Assembly (NCBI GenBank): GCA_000973525.1
Contig: CP004391.1
Location: 1,992,001-2,056,000 of the forward strand
DNA: 64,000 nt
Direction of reading: 5' to 3'
DNA from: Pasteurella multocida subsp. multocida OH4807
Lineage (GTDB): Bacteria > Pseudomonadota > Gammaproteobacteria > Enterobacterales > Pasteurellaceae
Under the pieces are notes generated by a model. The model saw only the letters and a list, made by a program, of their open reading frames with translations, was not told the origin of the DNA and searched no databases. Positions 30,179 to 41,073 of the stretch are shown here, piece after piece (the first letter of the stretch is position 1; every line of letters begins with the position of its first letter). The position numbers were made by a program, and so were the translations under genes.

Positions 30179-32212
30179 ATGGCACATAAAATTAACACGA
30201 AACCTTTTATTCTTCACTCTGATTTTCAGCCCTCAGGTGATCAACCCCAAGCGATTCAACAATTGATTGATGGGTTAGAAAATGGTCTTGCGCACCAAAC
30301 CTTACTTGGTGTAACAGGTTCAGGGAAAACCTTTACGATTGCGAATGTGATTGCCAAATTAAACCGACCTGCAATGTTGCTTGCCCCGAATAAAACATTG
30401 GCAGCCCAGCTTTATGCAGAAATGAAAGCGTTTTTTCCAGAAAATGCCGTGGAGTACTTCGTTTCTTATTACGATTATTACCAGCCTGAAGCTTATGTAC
30501 CAAGTAGCGACACCTTTATTGAAAAAGATGCCTCAATTAATGACCAAATTGAACAAATGCGTTTATCAGCAACGAAGTCATTTTTAGAGCGTCGCGACAC
30601 CATCGTTGTGGCGTCGGTTTCTGCTATTTACGGTTTAGGGGATCCTGATTCATACCTAAAAATGATGCTGCATTTACAAACGGGCGCCATCATTAACCAA
30701 CGCCAAATTCTTGCGCAATTAGCCGAATTGCAATACACCCGTAATGATCAGGCATTTCAACGTGGTACGTTCCGTGTACGTGGTGAAATCATTGATATTT
30801 TCCCTGCAGAATCAGATGATCGTGCGATTCGTATCGAATTGTTTGATGATGAAATTGAACGCTTAACCCTGTTTGATCCGCTCACTGGAAGCGGTTTTGG
30901 TACAGTGCCGCGTTATACCATTTACCCCAAAACACACTATGTCACACCACGTGAACGAATTTTAGATGCTATTGAGAAAATTAAAGCGGAATTAACCGAG
31001 CGTAAGCAATTCTTATTAGAACATAATAAATTGCTTGAGGAACAGCGGATTACTCAACGGACACAATTTGATATTGAAATGATGAATGAATTGGGGTATT
31101 GCTCAGGGATTGAAAACTACTCACGTTATTTATCTGGACGCCAAGAGGGTGAACCGCCACCGACGCTGTTTGATTATATGCCAGCAGATGCATTATTGAT
31201 TATTGACGAATCGCACGTCACCGTACCGCAAATCGGCGGAATGTACCGAGGCGACCGTTCGCGTAAAGAAACCCTTGTTGAATACGGCTTTCGTTTACCT
31301 TCTGCCTTGGATAACCGTCCACTACGTTTTGAAGAATTTGAGCGTTTAGCCCCACAAACGATCTATGTTTCTGCGACGCCAGGACCTTATGAATTAGAAA
31401 AATCAGGGGGGGAAATTGTCGATCAAGTCGTGCGTCCAACGGGCTTGTTGGATCCTGAAATTGAAATTCGTCCCGTTGCGATTCAAGTGGATGATTTATT
31501 ATCGGAAGCGCGTCAAAGAGCGGACCAAAATGAGCGCGTTTTGGTCACAACACTCACGAAAAAAATGGCGGAAGATTTAACCGACTATCTGGCAGAACAT
31601 GGCATTCGAGTACGTTATTTGCACTCCGATATTGACACAGTGGAACGGGTAGAAATTATTCGCGATCTGCGTTTAGGCGAATTTGATGTCCTGGTCGGGA
31701 TCAACTTATTAAGAGAGGGGCTTGATATTCCCGAAGTATCCTTAGTTGCCATTTTAGATGCAGACAAAGAAGGGTTTTTACGTTCGGAACGTTCATTAAT
31801 TCAAACTATAGGACGTGCGGCGCGTAACTTAAAAGGAAAAGCGATTTTGTATGCAGATCGCGTGACGAACTCCATGGAAAAAGCCATTGGCGAAACGCAT
31901 CGCCGCCGTGAAAAACAAATGAAATATAACGAAGCGCACGGTATTACGCCACAAGCACTGAATAAAAAAGTGGGTGAGATGCTGGATATTGGGCAAGGGG
32001 CAGCGAATAAAGCGAAAGCCAATCGGACAAGTAAAAAAGTCAGCGAATCTACCGCACTTTATCAAATGCCACAAACACCAAAAGAATATCAACAACAAAT
32101 TAAAAAGCTTGAACAGCAAATGTATAAATACGCGCAGGATCTGGAATTTGAAAAAGCCGCGGCAGTACGTGATCAATTACATCAACTGCGTGAGCATTTT
32201 TTTGAAGTGTAA
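30179..32212 (+). CDS. uvrB: excinuclease ABC subunit B
   Basis: A 677-residue damage-verification subunit of nucleotide excision repair. Walker A GVTGSGKT lies near residue 39. The beta-hairpin tip [12 protein letters not shown], the DEAD-like [10 protein letters not shown] and the helicase motifs [15 protein letters not shown] and QTIGRAARN are present. The C-terminal UVR domain ([17 protein letters not shown] region) binds UvrC. The length is typical (E. coli 673). Confidence 0.97.
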   Translation: MAHKINTKPFILHSDFQPSGDQPQAIQQLIDGLENGLAHQTLLGVTGSGKTFTIANVIAKLNRPAMLLAPNKTLAAQLYAEMKAFFPENAVEYFVSYYDYYQPEAYVPSSDTFIEKDASINDQIEQMRLSATKSFLERRDTIVVASVSAIYGLGDPDSYLKMMLHLQTGAIINQRQILAQLAELQYTRNDQAFQRGTFRVRGEIIDIFPAESDDRAIRIELFDDEIERLTLFDPLTGSGFGTVPRYTIYPKTHYVTPRERILDAIEKIKAELTERKQFLLEHNKLLEEQRITQRTQFDIEMMNELGYCSGIENYSRYLSGRQEGEPPPTLFDYMPADALLIIDESHVTVPQIGGMYRGDRSRKETLVEYGFRLPSALDNRPLRFEEFERLAPQTIYVSATPGPYELEKSGGEIVDQVVRPTGLLDPEIEIRPVAIQVDDLLSEARQRADQNERVLVTTLTKKMAEDLTDYLAEHGIRVRYLHSDIDTVERVEIIRDLRLGEFDVLVGINLLREGLDIPEVSLVAILDADKEGFLRSERSLIQTIGRAARNLKGKAILYADRVTNSMEKAIGETHRRREKQMKYNEAHGITPQALNKKVGEMLDIGQGAANKAKANRTSKKVSESTALYQMPQTPKEYQQQIKKLEQQMYKYAQDLEFEKAAAVRDQLHQLREHFFEV

Positions 32213-32226
32213 AATATGAGTGACAA

Positions 32227-33006
32227 ATGATGGATGACAAATTAAGCCAACGATTTTTAGCGGTTGCGGGTCCCGCAATCGAATTAGCCAAACAAAAAAA
32301 AGTGAAAGCGGCGCTCTTAATGTTAGAGAAGATGGATATTGATATCACCGCCGAACGCGATTTGTATCATTTGATTCAAATACAAAAAGCCGCGTTATTA
32401 GAACTGTTAGAAAAAGAAAAACCAGTAAAAATGTCACGACATTTTGAACATGTGGTTGAGATTTATCGCAGTATTCCGAATGAAAATAAAACCGTATACC
32501 GTTCTGCACAAATGCAACTTGCTAATTTATTCATTAATTTGAAAAAATTTGATGATTTGGAACAGTTATATGCAGACTTTTCTCGCCAAACCAGTTTAGA
32601 TGCGGAGGATAAACTTTTTTTAAGCTCTGTATTGCTGAGTTTACATAAAGTAGAGGCATCGCTGACATTGCTGGATTCGATTAAACAACGAGATGGTGCG
32701 ACTTTGTTCGCGACGGCGAAAACCAATGCTGCGCTCATCTTAAAACAGCTAAAACGCTATCAAGATTGTATTGCAACTTGTTCTCTTGTTTCTGCTGAAG
32801 ATGACATGAATATGTATGCCAAAACACAGCTAATTTGGGCAGAGGCATTATATCGCTTAGGGCGTCGAGAGGAGTCTTTTCAAGTCTATAATCGACTAAA
32901 ACCGTTTCATCAACCCTTTTATTCCGAAGCGAGATGGCAACTGTTTATTAAATTCCCCGTAAAAGCCATTCGACAGAATGTCTTGGAATTTTTTGGTAAA
33001 GCCTAG
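32227..33006 (+). CDS. helical repeat (TPR-like) protein of unknown function
   Basis: A 259-residue, all-helical protein with no signal peptide or membrane segment. Short helix pairs with small residues at regular spacing (AQMQLANLFINLKKFDDLEQLY; AKTNAALILKQLKRYQDCI; AKTQLIWAEALYRLGRREESF) suggest tetratricopeptide-like repeats. It begins 14 bp after uvrB and may be co-transcribed. I do not recognise a specific family. The start could be either of two ATGs at 32227/32230. Confidence 0.75.
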   Translation: MMDDKLSQRFLAVAGPAIELAKQKKVKAALLMLEKMDIDITAERDLYHLIQIQKAALLELLEKEKPVKMSRHFEHVVEIYRSIPNENKTVYRSAQMQLANLFINLKKFDDLEQLYADFSRQTSLDAEDKLFLSSVLLSLHKVEASLTLLDSIKQRDGATLFATAKTNAALILKQLKRYQDCIATCSLVSAEDDMNMYAKTQLIWAEALYRLGRREESFQVYNRLKPFHQPFYSEARWQLFIKFPVKAIRQNVLEFFGKA

Positions 33007-33633
33007 TATTTCATTGAACGAAGGCATTCAAGAAGAAAAAAGTCCACAGGCGAATGTCTTCGTGTATAACAATGCATTATTTTTTCTACTGAATCATTAT
33101 TTTTAAATAAGAGGATTTTTATTGTTTAAATAAAAAGAATGATGGCGGTTATTTTGTTTAATAAATAATAGGTTGTGTTATTCATCATATTATTTTGATT
33201 ATTTTTAGTCTTTATTTTGTCTATTTTTTCATTAGTTGGTGAGTTTTAATAATTATTTTATTTTTATCTTGAGCTATCTTGCAGTAAAATTCATTCGCCC
33301 TTTTATTTTCTTATTTAAGAGTAAAGTGTCGTAATTCATTTTAGATAGTGAGTATAATACTGATGGAATGCATACTAAACGTATGCTGATCTTTATTAGA
33401 TGATGAGGTACTAAGATTGGTCATTAATAGCGTTATTCAATGTTTCTATTTAAAATATCATGCCTATCTCTTTTCCCTCCCTTCGGTTCTACTAAGATGT
33501 AATATGATTGCCTATTATTCTTTATTTCTTCTTTTCAGTGGAGTAAATGATATTAGGCGATAATCATGGCATCTTTTTATGTTGTGTGTTTATTTCTCAT
33601 TGAATGAGAAGTTAAAAGTTAAATGGATTTATT
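33007..33633. other. gene-free AT-rich spacer before the TadG-like gene
   Basis: No reading frame of note in 627 bp. A perfect TATAAT at 33353-33358 suggests a promoter, without a convincing -35 box. It is followed by the inverted repeat GCATAC-TAAAC-GTATGC (33370-33386), a possible operator or hairpin. I see nothing else I can name. Confidence 0.4.
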
Positions 33634-35439
33634 ATGAAAAAAAATGACTTAATTTATCACTATTATTCTGTGATAAAACGATTTTATCGAAATCAACATG
33701 GTGTTTATACGGTGATGACCGCATTGCTCACTTTTCCGTTATTAGTCGCCATTGCTTTTGCTGTAGATGGCACGGGGATTTTGTTAGATAAAGCACGTCT
33801 AGCACAAGCAACCGAACAAGCCGCACTGATGCTGGTCGCTGAGAATAATAAATATCGGAAAAATCAGGAACATGGGGATGTGAAAAATCAAACTGTTTCA
33901 GCAGAAGATATTGCTAAACATGGGGGATCATCACTCAAAGCTCAACAAGATAAACGCAATTTAGAAATGATTCATGGTATGGTCAAAGTGTATTTGCGTT
34001 CTGAGGAGCAATCTTTACCTAACGGGATTAAACCAAGTGATCAACCTGTCACTATTCCGACACCTTTTAGTTATCTGTGCGAACAAGATATTAGTGCGAA
34101 AACGGAGATTCAAAGCCCAACGAAAACAGTAACCTGTGTCGTGAATGGGGATATTCACCGTCAATTTTGGTTGCCATTGAGCGAACAGTTAGTGAAACCA
34201 CAGACGGTTGGTCACCGTTTACCGATTTCATCGGGGATGTCCATGGCAGTGAAAGAAAATGGATTAACTGCGCCGATAGATTTGATGTTAGTGTCTGATT
34301 TTTCAAAGTCTATGCTTTGGGAGGTGGGGAAACCAGAAAGAGATAAAAAGGGAAATGAATTACCTCAAGGTGTGTATCCAAATCGTAAAATAGATATTTT
34401 ACGCGCTGTAGTTAAAGACATTTCTGAAGTCCTTTTACCAAAAGAGGAAGTAGAAGGAATTAGTCCATATAATCGTATGGGATTTACGACTTTTGCTGCA
34501 GGTGCTAGACAAAGAGGTAATACAGAAAAATGTGTATTACCTTACTCTTTAAAAAAAGGGATTCAAAGTTTGGAAGTGAAAGAAATTGTTTTAGATAGAG
34601 AAGATGAACCACAGTATTTTCACTCTATATACTCTAATGTTATACAAAATCAGCATGATTGTGGAGGAAACTATTCTTATGGTCATATTATTTCAAATGA
34701 CTCCTGTTCAATTAAAACTGAACCTACAAACTTACTTAAAGTAGCTTTGGATATTGGTGACTGGGATACGGTTAATCGTATTTTTAATGAATTTCTTGAT
34801 GTTCAGAAGACTGTAGAGCATATTAATTCCTTTGATGGAAAGGAGCAAAAGTATGATATTGAGTTTAAAGATGAACGTTTTTGCTTAGGGGGGAATCAAG
34901 GAAAGGCAACGACTCAAGCATGGTTTGATAGAAAAAATTCTAGCTCTAATTCCAATATTCATTCTGAATTGAATAAAATTGAACCTAAAGGAGGAACAGC
35001 AGCGACTTCAGGTTTAATTGTTGGTGCCAATATCATGATGGACAAGAATAAAGAACAAGATGCCCAGCCTAGTCAATTAAAAAGCAATACCCAGCGTATT
35101 CTGTTAGTGTTATCTGATGGTGGGGATAACCAACCCTCAAAAACAACTCTCACTAGACTTTTTAAAGGTGGTTTGTGTAATACAATTAAAAACCAAATTG
35201 ATTCATTACAAGATAAACAGTTTCCTACATTACCAACCCGTATCGCCTTTGTTGCCTTTGGTTATAAACCAACACAAGAACAATCAGATGCTTGGAAAGC
35301 ATGTGTAGGTAATCATTATTATCAAGTTGAAAATAGAGAACAATTATTGAAAAGTTTCCAACAAATCATCAGCTTAGATGAAGAAGTGGGACGGGCAACA
35401 AATGCAAAAAAGAAAAGTAGCTTAAAAAAAGCTAAATAG
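33634..35439 (+). CDS. TadG-like protein with von Willebrand factor A domain
   Basis: A 601-residue protein. The N-terminus (NQHGVYTVMTALLTFPLLVAIAFAVDGTGILLDKARL) is a TadE/TadG-type prepilin-like membrane segment, followed by ALA-type helices. A VWA domain begins near residue 216, with the MIDAS motif DFSKSM (DxSxS), and ends near LSDGGDN and VAFGYKP. TadG proteins belong to tight-adherence (Flp) pilus systems, but no other tad gene is present here. The C-terminus is Lys-rich (KKKSSLKKAK). Role inferred: envelope-anchored adhesion or scaffold protein. Confidence 0.78.
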   Translation: MKKNDLIYHYYSVIKRFYRNQHGVYTVMTALLTFPLLVAIAFAVDGTGILLDKARLAQATEQAALMLVAENNKYRKNQEHGDVKNQTVSAEDIAKHGGSSLKAQQDKRNLEMIHGMVKVYLRSEEQSLPNGIKPSDQPVTIPTPFSYLCEQDISAKTEIQSPTKTVTCVVNGDIHRQFWLPLSEQLVKPQTVGHRLPISSGMSMAVKENGLTAPIDLMLVSDFSKSMLWEVGKPERDKKGNELPQGVYPNRKIDILRAVVKDISEVLLPKEEVEGISPYNRMGFTTFAAGARQRGNTEKCVLPYSLKKGIQSLEVKEIVLDREDEPQYFHSIYSNVIQNQHDCGGNYSYGHIISNDSCSIKTEPTNLLKVALDIGDWDTVNRIFNEFLDVQKTVEHINSFDGKEQKYDIEFKDERFCLGGNQGKATTQAWFDRKNSSSNSNIHSELNKIEPKGGTAATSGLIVGANIMMDKNKEQDAQPSQLKSNTQRILLVLSDGGDNQPSKTTLTRLFKGGLCNTIKNQIDSLQDKQFPTLPTRIAFVAFGYKPTQEQSDAWKACVGNHYYQVENREQLLKSFQQIISLDEEVGRATNAKKKSSLKKAK

Positions 35440-35454
35440 ATAGCTAACTGAAAA

Positions 35455-35483
35455 AATCTCTTAGGCAACTAAGAGATTTTTTT
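35455..35483. terminator. terminator between the TadG-like gene and phoR
   Basis: AATCTCTTA / TAAGAGATT with loop GGCAAC is followed by a T run on the + strand. The minus side has A-tracts, so it may serve both convergent genes. Confidence 0.85.
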
Positions 35484-35488
35484 ATTGG

Positions 35489-36784
35489 CTATTGGTTAGG
35501 ACGTTTAGCTAACAGATGGCTTGGTAGAATAAAAGAAAAACGGCTACCTTTTTGTTCTTCACTTTCAATTTGCAATTGGGAATGGTGATGTTCAAGAGCA
35601 TGTTTGACGATTGCCAGACCCAAGCCGTTTCCGCCTGTTTGGTTACTGCGCGACTCATCGACACGGTAAAAACGCTCCGTTAAATGATATAAATGGTGTT
35701 GGGCGATCCCGATGCCATTGTCTTGTACACTGAACTCTGCGCCTTGCTCACAGTATTGCCAACGAATGTTGATTTGGCAGTGTTGTCCTGCGTGTTTTAT
35801 CGCATTGTAAATTAAATTGGATACCGCACTTTGTAGCTGACTTTCATCGCCTCGGACATAAATATCAGGGGTAATTTCAAAATGGATTTGATGATCGTAG
35901 TGATTTAAAAACGTGGCGTTTTCTTTTAGATTTAGAATTAAACGTGACATATTGATGATGTCATGTTCTGTATTCGAGGCATTTTCAATTTTTGCCAGTA
36001 AGTTGAGTTGGTGCAATAAGTTTGCCATCCGTTTGCTTTGTTCTTGCATCGCATGTAGTGCTTTTTGAGTCAGCGCACTTTGATTGGGCTCCGCTTCAAG
36101 TAGCTCTAGATAACCTTGTAATACAGTAAGTGGCGTACGTAATTCATGGTTAATATTGGATAAAAACGTTTGACGAGAATGTAATAAGCGGATCATCTGT
36201 GTGACATCTCGCGCAATGATGACACGGGATTGATTGTCATCTTGATGAATATTCATTTCAATATAACGATTTTCATTGGTTAATAAGACTAAGGGGCGTT
36301 TGCGTACCGTTTGATAAAAATAATGTTTAAATTCATTGTAAAAGATCACACTAAAGATACTTTTATTGGTGACTTTTTTATTCCAGTAAAACAAAAACAT
36401 TTCTTGTGAAGCATGATTACACCAAGAAATCGTGCCCGATTGGTCACAAATTAAAATCGCATCAGGTAAATATTGAATATTTTTATTTAACTTTGAGAGT
36501 AAGCGTAGTGCTTTGATTTTTTCCCGACGGTTTTTACTTTTGTAATAGGCGGTCGTTTGAGAAATGTTTTCTAACAAAAGGGTTTTCTTTTTAGTTGGCA
36601 CTTCTTCGGGAGTGAGCATTTTGAGTAACTTAAACTCGTTGTAATGATGAAACACGAGTAAGCAAATCAAGGCGATAATGAACCAAAATGAAAAGGATTG
36701 GGCAAAATAAGAAAACAGACTTGCCACCGCAACAGCAAGGATTAATTCGATGGCGAGGTATTTACTGGAAAAGGTTCTTTTCAT
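35489..36784 (-). CDS. phoR: phosphate regulon sensor histidine kinase PhoR
   Basis: A 431-residue kinase. Two N-terminal membrane helices (residues about 9-47) are followed by a PAS-like domain ([17 protein letters not shown]). The HisKA box has His213 in NHELRTPLT; the ATPase domain has [16 protein letters not shown] and [10 protein letters not shown]. The start overlaps the phoB stop by 4 bp. It phosphorylates PhoB when phosphate is low, under control of the PstSCAB transporter encoded upstream. Confidence 0.95.
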   Translation of the reverse strand: MKRTFSSKYLAIELILAVAVASLFSYFAQSFSFWFIIALICLLVFHHYNEFKLLKMLTPEEVPTKKKTLLLENISQTTAYYKSKNRREKIKALRLLSKLNKNIQYLPDAILICDQSGTISWCNHASQEMFLFYWNKKVTNKSIFSVIFYNEFKHYFYQTVRKRPLVLLTNENRYIEMNIHQDDNQSRVIIARDVTQMIRLLHSRQTFLSNINHELRTPLTVLQGYLELLEAEPNQSALTQKALHAMQEQSKRMANLLHQLNLLAKIENASNTEHDIINMSRLILNLKENATFLNHYDHQIHFEITPDIYVRGDESQLQSAVSNLIYNAIKHAGQHCQINIRWQYCEQGAEFSVQDNGIGIAQHHLYHLTERFYRVDESRSNQTGGNGLGLAIVKHALEHHHSQLQIESEEQKGSRFSFILPSHLLAKRPNQ

Positions 36785-37476
36785 TTGCTGTCATCCTGTA
36801 GTTGACTCGAAAAACGGTACCCCGCTCCACGAACAGTTTGAATGTAGCGATCGAAACCATAGTGTTCGAGGCTTTTGCGTAAGCGGCGGATATAGCTGTC
36901 AACCGTTCGATCTTCCACATAAATATCATTTCCCCAGATGAAATCCAGTAGCTGCTCTCTGGTGTAGACTTTTTCGGGGTGAGTCATGAAAAATTTGAGT
37001 AATTTGAACTCGGTGGAGCTTAAAGTGATAGGTTGTTTGTTGTAACAGACTCTTAGCGCATCTTGATCTAAACTAAGCCCATCAATTTCGATCAGGTGGC
37101 TGCTTTGTTCGTATACGCGACGAATTACGGCTTCAATGCGAGCGAGCAATATTTTCGGTGAAAAAGGTTTAGTAATATAATCGTCAGCCCCAGTATTTAG
37201 GCATGTAATACAGTCTTCTTCTTCGCTACGCGCGGTCAGCATGATGATGGGAATGGTGCTAGTTTCTTCGTTTCTCTTGAGAAATTGAATTAACTGGATG
37301 CCAGAACGTCCAGGTAGCATCCAATCTAATAAAATCAAGTGCGGTTTTTCAGCGAGTTTTTTGATCGCACTTTGATAGTCTGATGCTTCAATCATCTCGT
37401 AACCTTGCTGGGTCAAGAATAAAACGATCATTTCTCGAATCGCGCTTTCATCTTCAACAACTAATATTTTTGTCAT
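36781..37476 (-). CDS. phoB: phosphate regulon response regulator PhoB
   Basis: A 231-residue OmpR/PhoB-type regulator. The receiver domain has Asp9/Glu10, phospho-acceptor Asp51 (ILLDWMLPG) and Lys in ITKPF. The C-terminal winged helix ends [12 protein letters not shown] and VRGAGYRF. It activates Pho-box promoters such as the one at 44039 ahead of pstS. It precedes phoR with a 4-bp overlap. Confidence 0.96.
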   Translation of the reverse strand: MTKILVVEDESAIREMIVLFLTQQGYEMIEASDYQSAIKKLAEKPHLILLDWMLPGRSGIQLIQFLKRNEETSTIPIIMLTARSEEEDCITCLNTGADDYITKPFSPKILLARIEAVIRRVYEQSSHLIEIDGLSLDQDALRVCYNKQPITLSSTEFKLLKFFMTHPEKVYTREQLLDFIWGNDIYVEDRTVDSYIRRLRKSLEHYGFDRYIQTVRGAGYRFSSQLQDDSK

Positions 37477-37520
37477 GCTTTCCTCGTTTATGTCAGTGCG
37501 GTCTCTTTTTTAACTGTTTT

Positions 37521-38342
37521 TTAGCCTATGTAGTTACATTTCGCGGTTTGCATAAATTCTGCCACATAGTCATTCGCTGGGTGGTAACGTAATTGCTGTG
37601 GTGTGCCGACTTGAACTAACTCTCCTTCATTTAAAATGGCAATTTGGTTGCCCATTTTGATTGCTTCATCAATGTCATGCGTGATAAATACAATACATTT
37701 ATTTAATCGTTGCTGTAAGTCTAAGACTAAGTCCTGTAATTTGATCCGAATCAGTGGATCAAGCGCAGAAAAGGCTTCGTCCATGAGAACAATATCGGTA
37801 TCTGCGGTTAATGCTCTTGCTAATCCTACGCGTTGACGCATACCGCCTGAAAGTTGGGCAGGATAGGCGTTTTCGTATCCCGCTAATCCGACTTCGTTTA
37901 ACCAGTAGTCTGCTTGTTGTTGCCGCGCTTTTTCTGCTATGCCTCTTACTTTTAACGCATAAGCTACATTTTGTCTCACAGTTAAGTGAGGTAATAAGCC
38001 AAAATGTTGAAATACCATACTCACACGTTGTTGACGGAATTGGCGTAATGCGTGTGGATTTAACGCCGTGACGTTAGTGTCACATACCCAGACTTCGCCT
38101 GAACTCGGTTCAATAAGACGGTTAATATGGCGCACGAGTGTGGATTTCCCTGAGCCAGATAAACCAATGATACAAAAGATCCCGTTGCCGTGAATTTGTA
38201 AATTGATATTGCGTAATCCAATTTGGCAGCCTGTTGCTTGAAAGATCTCTGCATTTGACGCATTGTCTTTGAGGAGACTGAGTGCTTGGTGACAGGCTTT
38301 ACCATAAATTTTGTTGATATTTTTAAATATAATTTGTGTCAT
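37521..38342 (-). CDS. glycine betaine/choline-type ABC transporter ATP-binding protein (ProV-like)
   Basis: A 273-residue ATPase of the ProV/OpuAA type, with the long N-terminal extension before the ATPase core. Walker A GLSGSGKST, signature LSGGMRQRV, Walker B IVLMDEAFSALD and H-loop THD are present. It lacks the C-terminal CBS pair found in osmosensing ProV/OpuAA, so osmotic gating may differ. The start overlaps the upstream fused permease gene by 4 bp. Confidence 0.87.
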   Translation of the reverse strand: MTQIIFKNINKIYGKACHQALSLLKDNASNAEIFQATGCQIGLRNINLQIHGNGIFCIIGLSGSGKSTLVRHINRLIEPSSGEVWVCDTNVTALNPHALRQFRQQRVSMVFQHFGLLPHLTVRQNVAYALKVRGIAEKARQQQADYWLNEVGLAGYENAYPAQLSGGMRQRVGLARALTADTDIVLMDEAFSALDPLIRIKLQDLVLDLQQRLNKCIVFITHDIDEAIKMGNQIAILNEGELVQVGTPQQLRYHPANDYVAEFMQTAKCNYIG

Positions 38343-40198
38343 TTATGTTCACTCTCGTACTGTTGCCCACGTCCGTAGGCTTGCGTAATGCGGTCGATGA
38401 TAATGGCTAAGATCACAATGGCGGTGCCTGCTTCTACACCTTGTCCAATATTGAGTGTTTGGATAGCTTGTAGCACGTATTCACCTAATCCCTTTGCGCC
38501 AATCATTGAGGCGAGAACGACCATTCCTAAAGACATCATCACTGCCTGATTGATGCCTGCGAGAATACTGGCTTTGGCTTGTGGTAGCAGTACCCAGAGT
38601 AATAATTGCCAACGTGTACTTCCGAATGATTGTGCGGCTTCGATCATTTGTGGGCTGACTTGGCGGATGCCGAGCGCAGTTAAGCGGATCAGGGGTGCAA
38701 TCGCATATACAACTGTCGCGAATAACGCAGGCACTTTGCCGATACCAAATAGCATAAGTACAGGGATTAGGTACACAAAACTTGGCATGGTTTGGATTAC
38801 ATCTAAGACAGGTTGTAATACTTGGTGGAGCCTTTTGTTTGATGCCATAAGGATGCCAATTGGGATACCAAGTAGAATAATGAAAAAAGCAGAAACAATG
38901 AGCAGGGCTAAGGTTTGCATTAACGGGATCCAAAGTCCAAATGCACCAATTAAATAGAAGCCTGCGCCGCAGAGTAGCGCAAACCAAACTTGACGAGTCG
39001 CGTGCCAGGCAAGGAGCGCAACAAGTAATAACATGATCCAAGTGGGGATTGATTCAAGTGTTTTTTCCACTGGAATTAATACATAGTCCAGGGAAAATTG
39101 GCTCACTTGGCGGAAATGGCTGCCATAGTCTTGGACGGTATTGACTAACGTGCGGTTCAGTTTTTCTGCAATGGACCAGGCAGCAAAAAATGCGCTGTCT
39201 GATACGGTACTTTGCTGTAAGTATTGTTGTAATTTTTCACGTGCTTTGGCTGAAAGCCACGGTTGCCATATTTGTGGTGAATGTTGTAAGAAAAGGCGGG
39301 CTTGTTCTGAACCACGGCGTTTATTTTCCGTCATCTCTAATATTGCTTGATTTAACGTCTGGGGTTCCAATTGGATCTGGTTTATTAACGCCACTAAATC
39401 AGGATGATGTGTCGCGAAATGGCTCGAAACGGACATGGCAAGTTGAGAGTGAGGAAAGCCGCTTATGCAAGGTGCGGTGTTATTCGTGGGGCGCAATAGA
39501 CGCTCCCAGCATGTCGCTTGATAAGCAGGAAAATGAATCGGGGAAAATTCATACTTTGCCATCAATCCCGTCGGCTGCCAATAATAAAAAAGAATTGGTT
39601 TTTGTTGTGTATATGCTGAGGTTATTTCAGCGTCCAGTGCGGCTCCTGTGCCGGGATGCACATTGTTGAATTGTTGGCTGAGTCCAGTCGCGTTTAAGAG
39701 ATGTGTATTAAATATTTCACAAGTCCAGCCCGTTGGACAATTCAGGAAACGCGCTTTGTGAGGTTGTTCGGGATCAGAAAAAAGGTGAGCAAATTGCGCG
39801 AGATCCTGTACCTGATCTAATTCTGGGTATTGTTCTTTTACGTAACGTGGAATATACCAACCTTGTGTTGCCCCACCTTTGAGTGTGTCACCGATAATTT
39901 GTACTTTCCCTTCACGTTGTCCCTGTTCAATAATCGGGGAGCGCCCAACCCATTGTTCTGCGATAATTTGAATGTCATCTTGTACTAATGCTGTTTCTAA
40001 GGCATGGGTTGCACCGGGTACGATTTCTGTTTGGCATCCATAACCTTCACGTAAGATTAGAGCCAAAAGTGCGGTAGAAAATTGTCCACTTTCCCAATCT
40101 AATGCGCCTAACTTGATTGGCTTGTCGGTATCGCAGGCATAAAGCGTGCCACTAAAGAGTAAAAAAAACGCGATACCTAAGCATTTTAAGCTGTTCAT
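38339..40198 (-). CDS. fused substrate-binding protein and permease of a betaine/choline-type ABC transporter
   Basis: A 619-residue fusion. Residues about 1-21 are a signal sequence ending LYA-C, possibly a lipobox although Tyr is unusual there. Residues about 25-300 are an OpuAC/ProX-like binding domain (GALDWESGQFSTALLALIL, FYYWQPTGLMAKY). Residues about 385-610 are a ProW-type permease with several helices and the EAA-type loop EAAQSFGSTRWQLLLWVLLPQA. Known one-polypeptide fusions such as lactococcal OpuABC put the permease first; here the binding domain leads. The solute is inferred to be a quaternary ammonium compound. Confidence 0.85.
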   Translation of the reverse strand: MNSLKCLGIAFFLLFSGTLYACDTDKPIKLGALDWESGQFSTALLALILREGYGCQTEIVPGATHALETALVQDDIQIIAEQWVGRSPIIEQGQREGKVQIIGDTLKGGATQGWYIPRYVKEQYPELDQVQDLAQFAHLFSDPEQPHKARFLNCPTGWTCEIFNTHLLNATGLSQQFNNVHPGTGAALDAEITSAYTQQKPILFYYWQPTGLMAKYEFSPIHFPAYQATCWERLLRPTNNTAPCISGFPHSQLAMSVSSHFATHHPDLVALINQIQLEPQTLNQAILEMTENKRRGSEQARLFLQHSPQIWQPWLSAKAREKLQQYLQQSTVSDSAFFAAWSIAEKLNRTLVNTVQDYGSHFRQVSQFSLDYVLIPVEKTLESIPTWIMLLLVALLAWHATRQVWFALLCGAGFYLIGAFGLWIPLMQTLALLIVSAFFIILLGIPIGILMASNKRLHQVLQPVLDVIQTMPSFVYLIPVLMLFGIGKVPALFATVVYAIAPLIRLTALGIRQVSPQMIEAAQSFGSTRWQLLLWVLLPQAKASILAGINQAVMMSLGMVVLASMIGAKGLGEYVLQAIQTLNIGQGVEAGTAIVILAIIIDRITQAYGRGQQYESEHK

Positions 40199-40275
40199 GT
40201 TGAATCCTTTTCGATGATTAGGTATCGCAAATTGTAATCAAATACATCTTAGATGCAATGGATTATTCCGATTGG

Positions 40276-41055
40276 TTAGCCCATTCGTCCTTTGATGTAA
40301 TCTTCAGTACGCTGAATTTGTGGTTTATCAAAGATTTTTTGCGTCTCATCAAATTCAATTAATTCGCCTAAATACATAAACGCAGTGTAGTCAGAACAAC
40401 GAGCAGCTTGTTGCATATTATGTGTGACCATGGCAACGGTATAATCATGTTTTAATTCGGAAATCAACTCTTCGATCTTTGCTGTGGAAATAGGGTCTAA
40501 TGCTGAACAGGGTTCATCAAGTAACAGGACTTCAGGTTTGATGGCTATCCCTCGAGCAATACATAAACGTTGTTGTTGTCCGCCAGAAAGACTATCACCA
40601 CTTTGGTGGAGCTTGCCTTTTACTTCATTCCAAAGCGCTGCTTTGGTGAGTGCCCATTCTACGCGGTCATTGAGTTCTGATTTGCTTAATTTCTCAAATA
40701 AACGGATGCCAAATGCTACGTTGTCATAAATTGACATTGGAAAAGGTGTCGGTTTTTGGAACACCATGCCCACTTTGGCACGGATTAAGGAAATGTCCAT
40801 TGGGGACGTTAACAAGTTTTCGCCATCTAATTTAATTTCACCAGTCGCATGTTGATTCGGATAGAGCTCAAAAATGCGGTTAAATGAACGCAGTAAAGTG
40901 GATTTACCACAACCAGATGGACCAATAAACGCGGTCACTTTGTTTTTGGCAATGCGCATATTGATATTTTTTAACGCATGAAATTCATTGTAGTAAAAGT
41001 TAAGCTGATTAATTTCTAATTTTGTGTCTTCTAGTTTAACAATCTGATGAGCCAT
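40276..41055 (-). CDS. pstB: phosphate ABC transporter ATP-binding protein PstB
   Basis: A 259-residue ATPase energising phosphate import. Walker [10 protein letters not shown], signature LSGGQQQRL, Walker [15 protein letters not shown] and H-loop VTHN are present, with the PstB-specific [13 protein letters not shown] segment. The start at 41055 (MAHQIVKLE) has GGAG nine bases upstream and fits E. coli PstB (257 residues); an ATG at 41070 is an alternative. No phoU follows it. Confidence 0.95.
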   Translation of the reverse strand: MAHQIVKLEDTKLEINQLNFYYNEFHALKNINMRIAKNKVTAFIGPSGCGKSTLLRSFNRIFELYPNQHATGEIKLDGENLLTSPMDISLIRAKVGMVFQKPTPFPMSIYDNVAFGIRLFEKLSKSELNDRVEWALTKAALWNEVKGKLHQSGDSLSGGQQQRLCIARGIAIKPEVLLLDEPCSALDPISTAKIEELISELKHDYTVAMVTHNMQQAARCSDYTAFMYLGELIEFDETQKIFDKPQIQRTEDYIKGRMG

Positions 41056-41073
41056 TCTTCGTATCTCCATGGA

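Noticed and set aside
38481..39041. A 186-codon frame inside the fused transporter gene on the same strand
   Set aside because: It is an out-of-frame shadow with Cys/Pro/Arg-rich text and lies entirely within a gene with clear domain matches.
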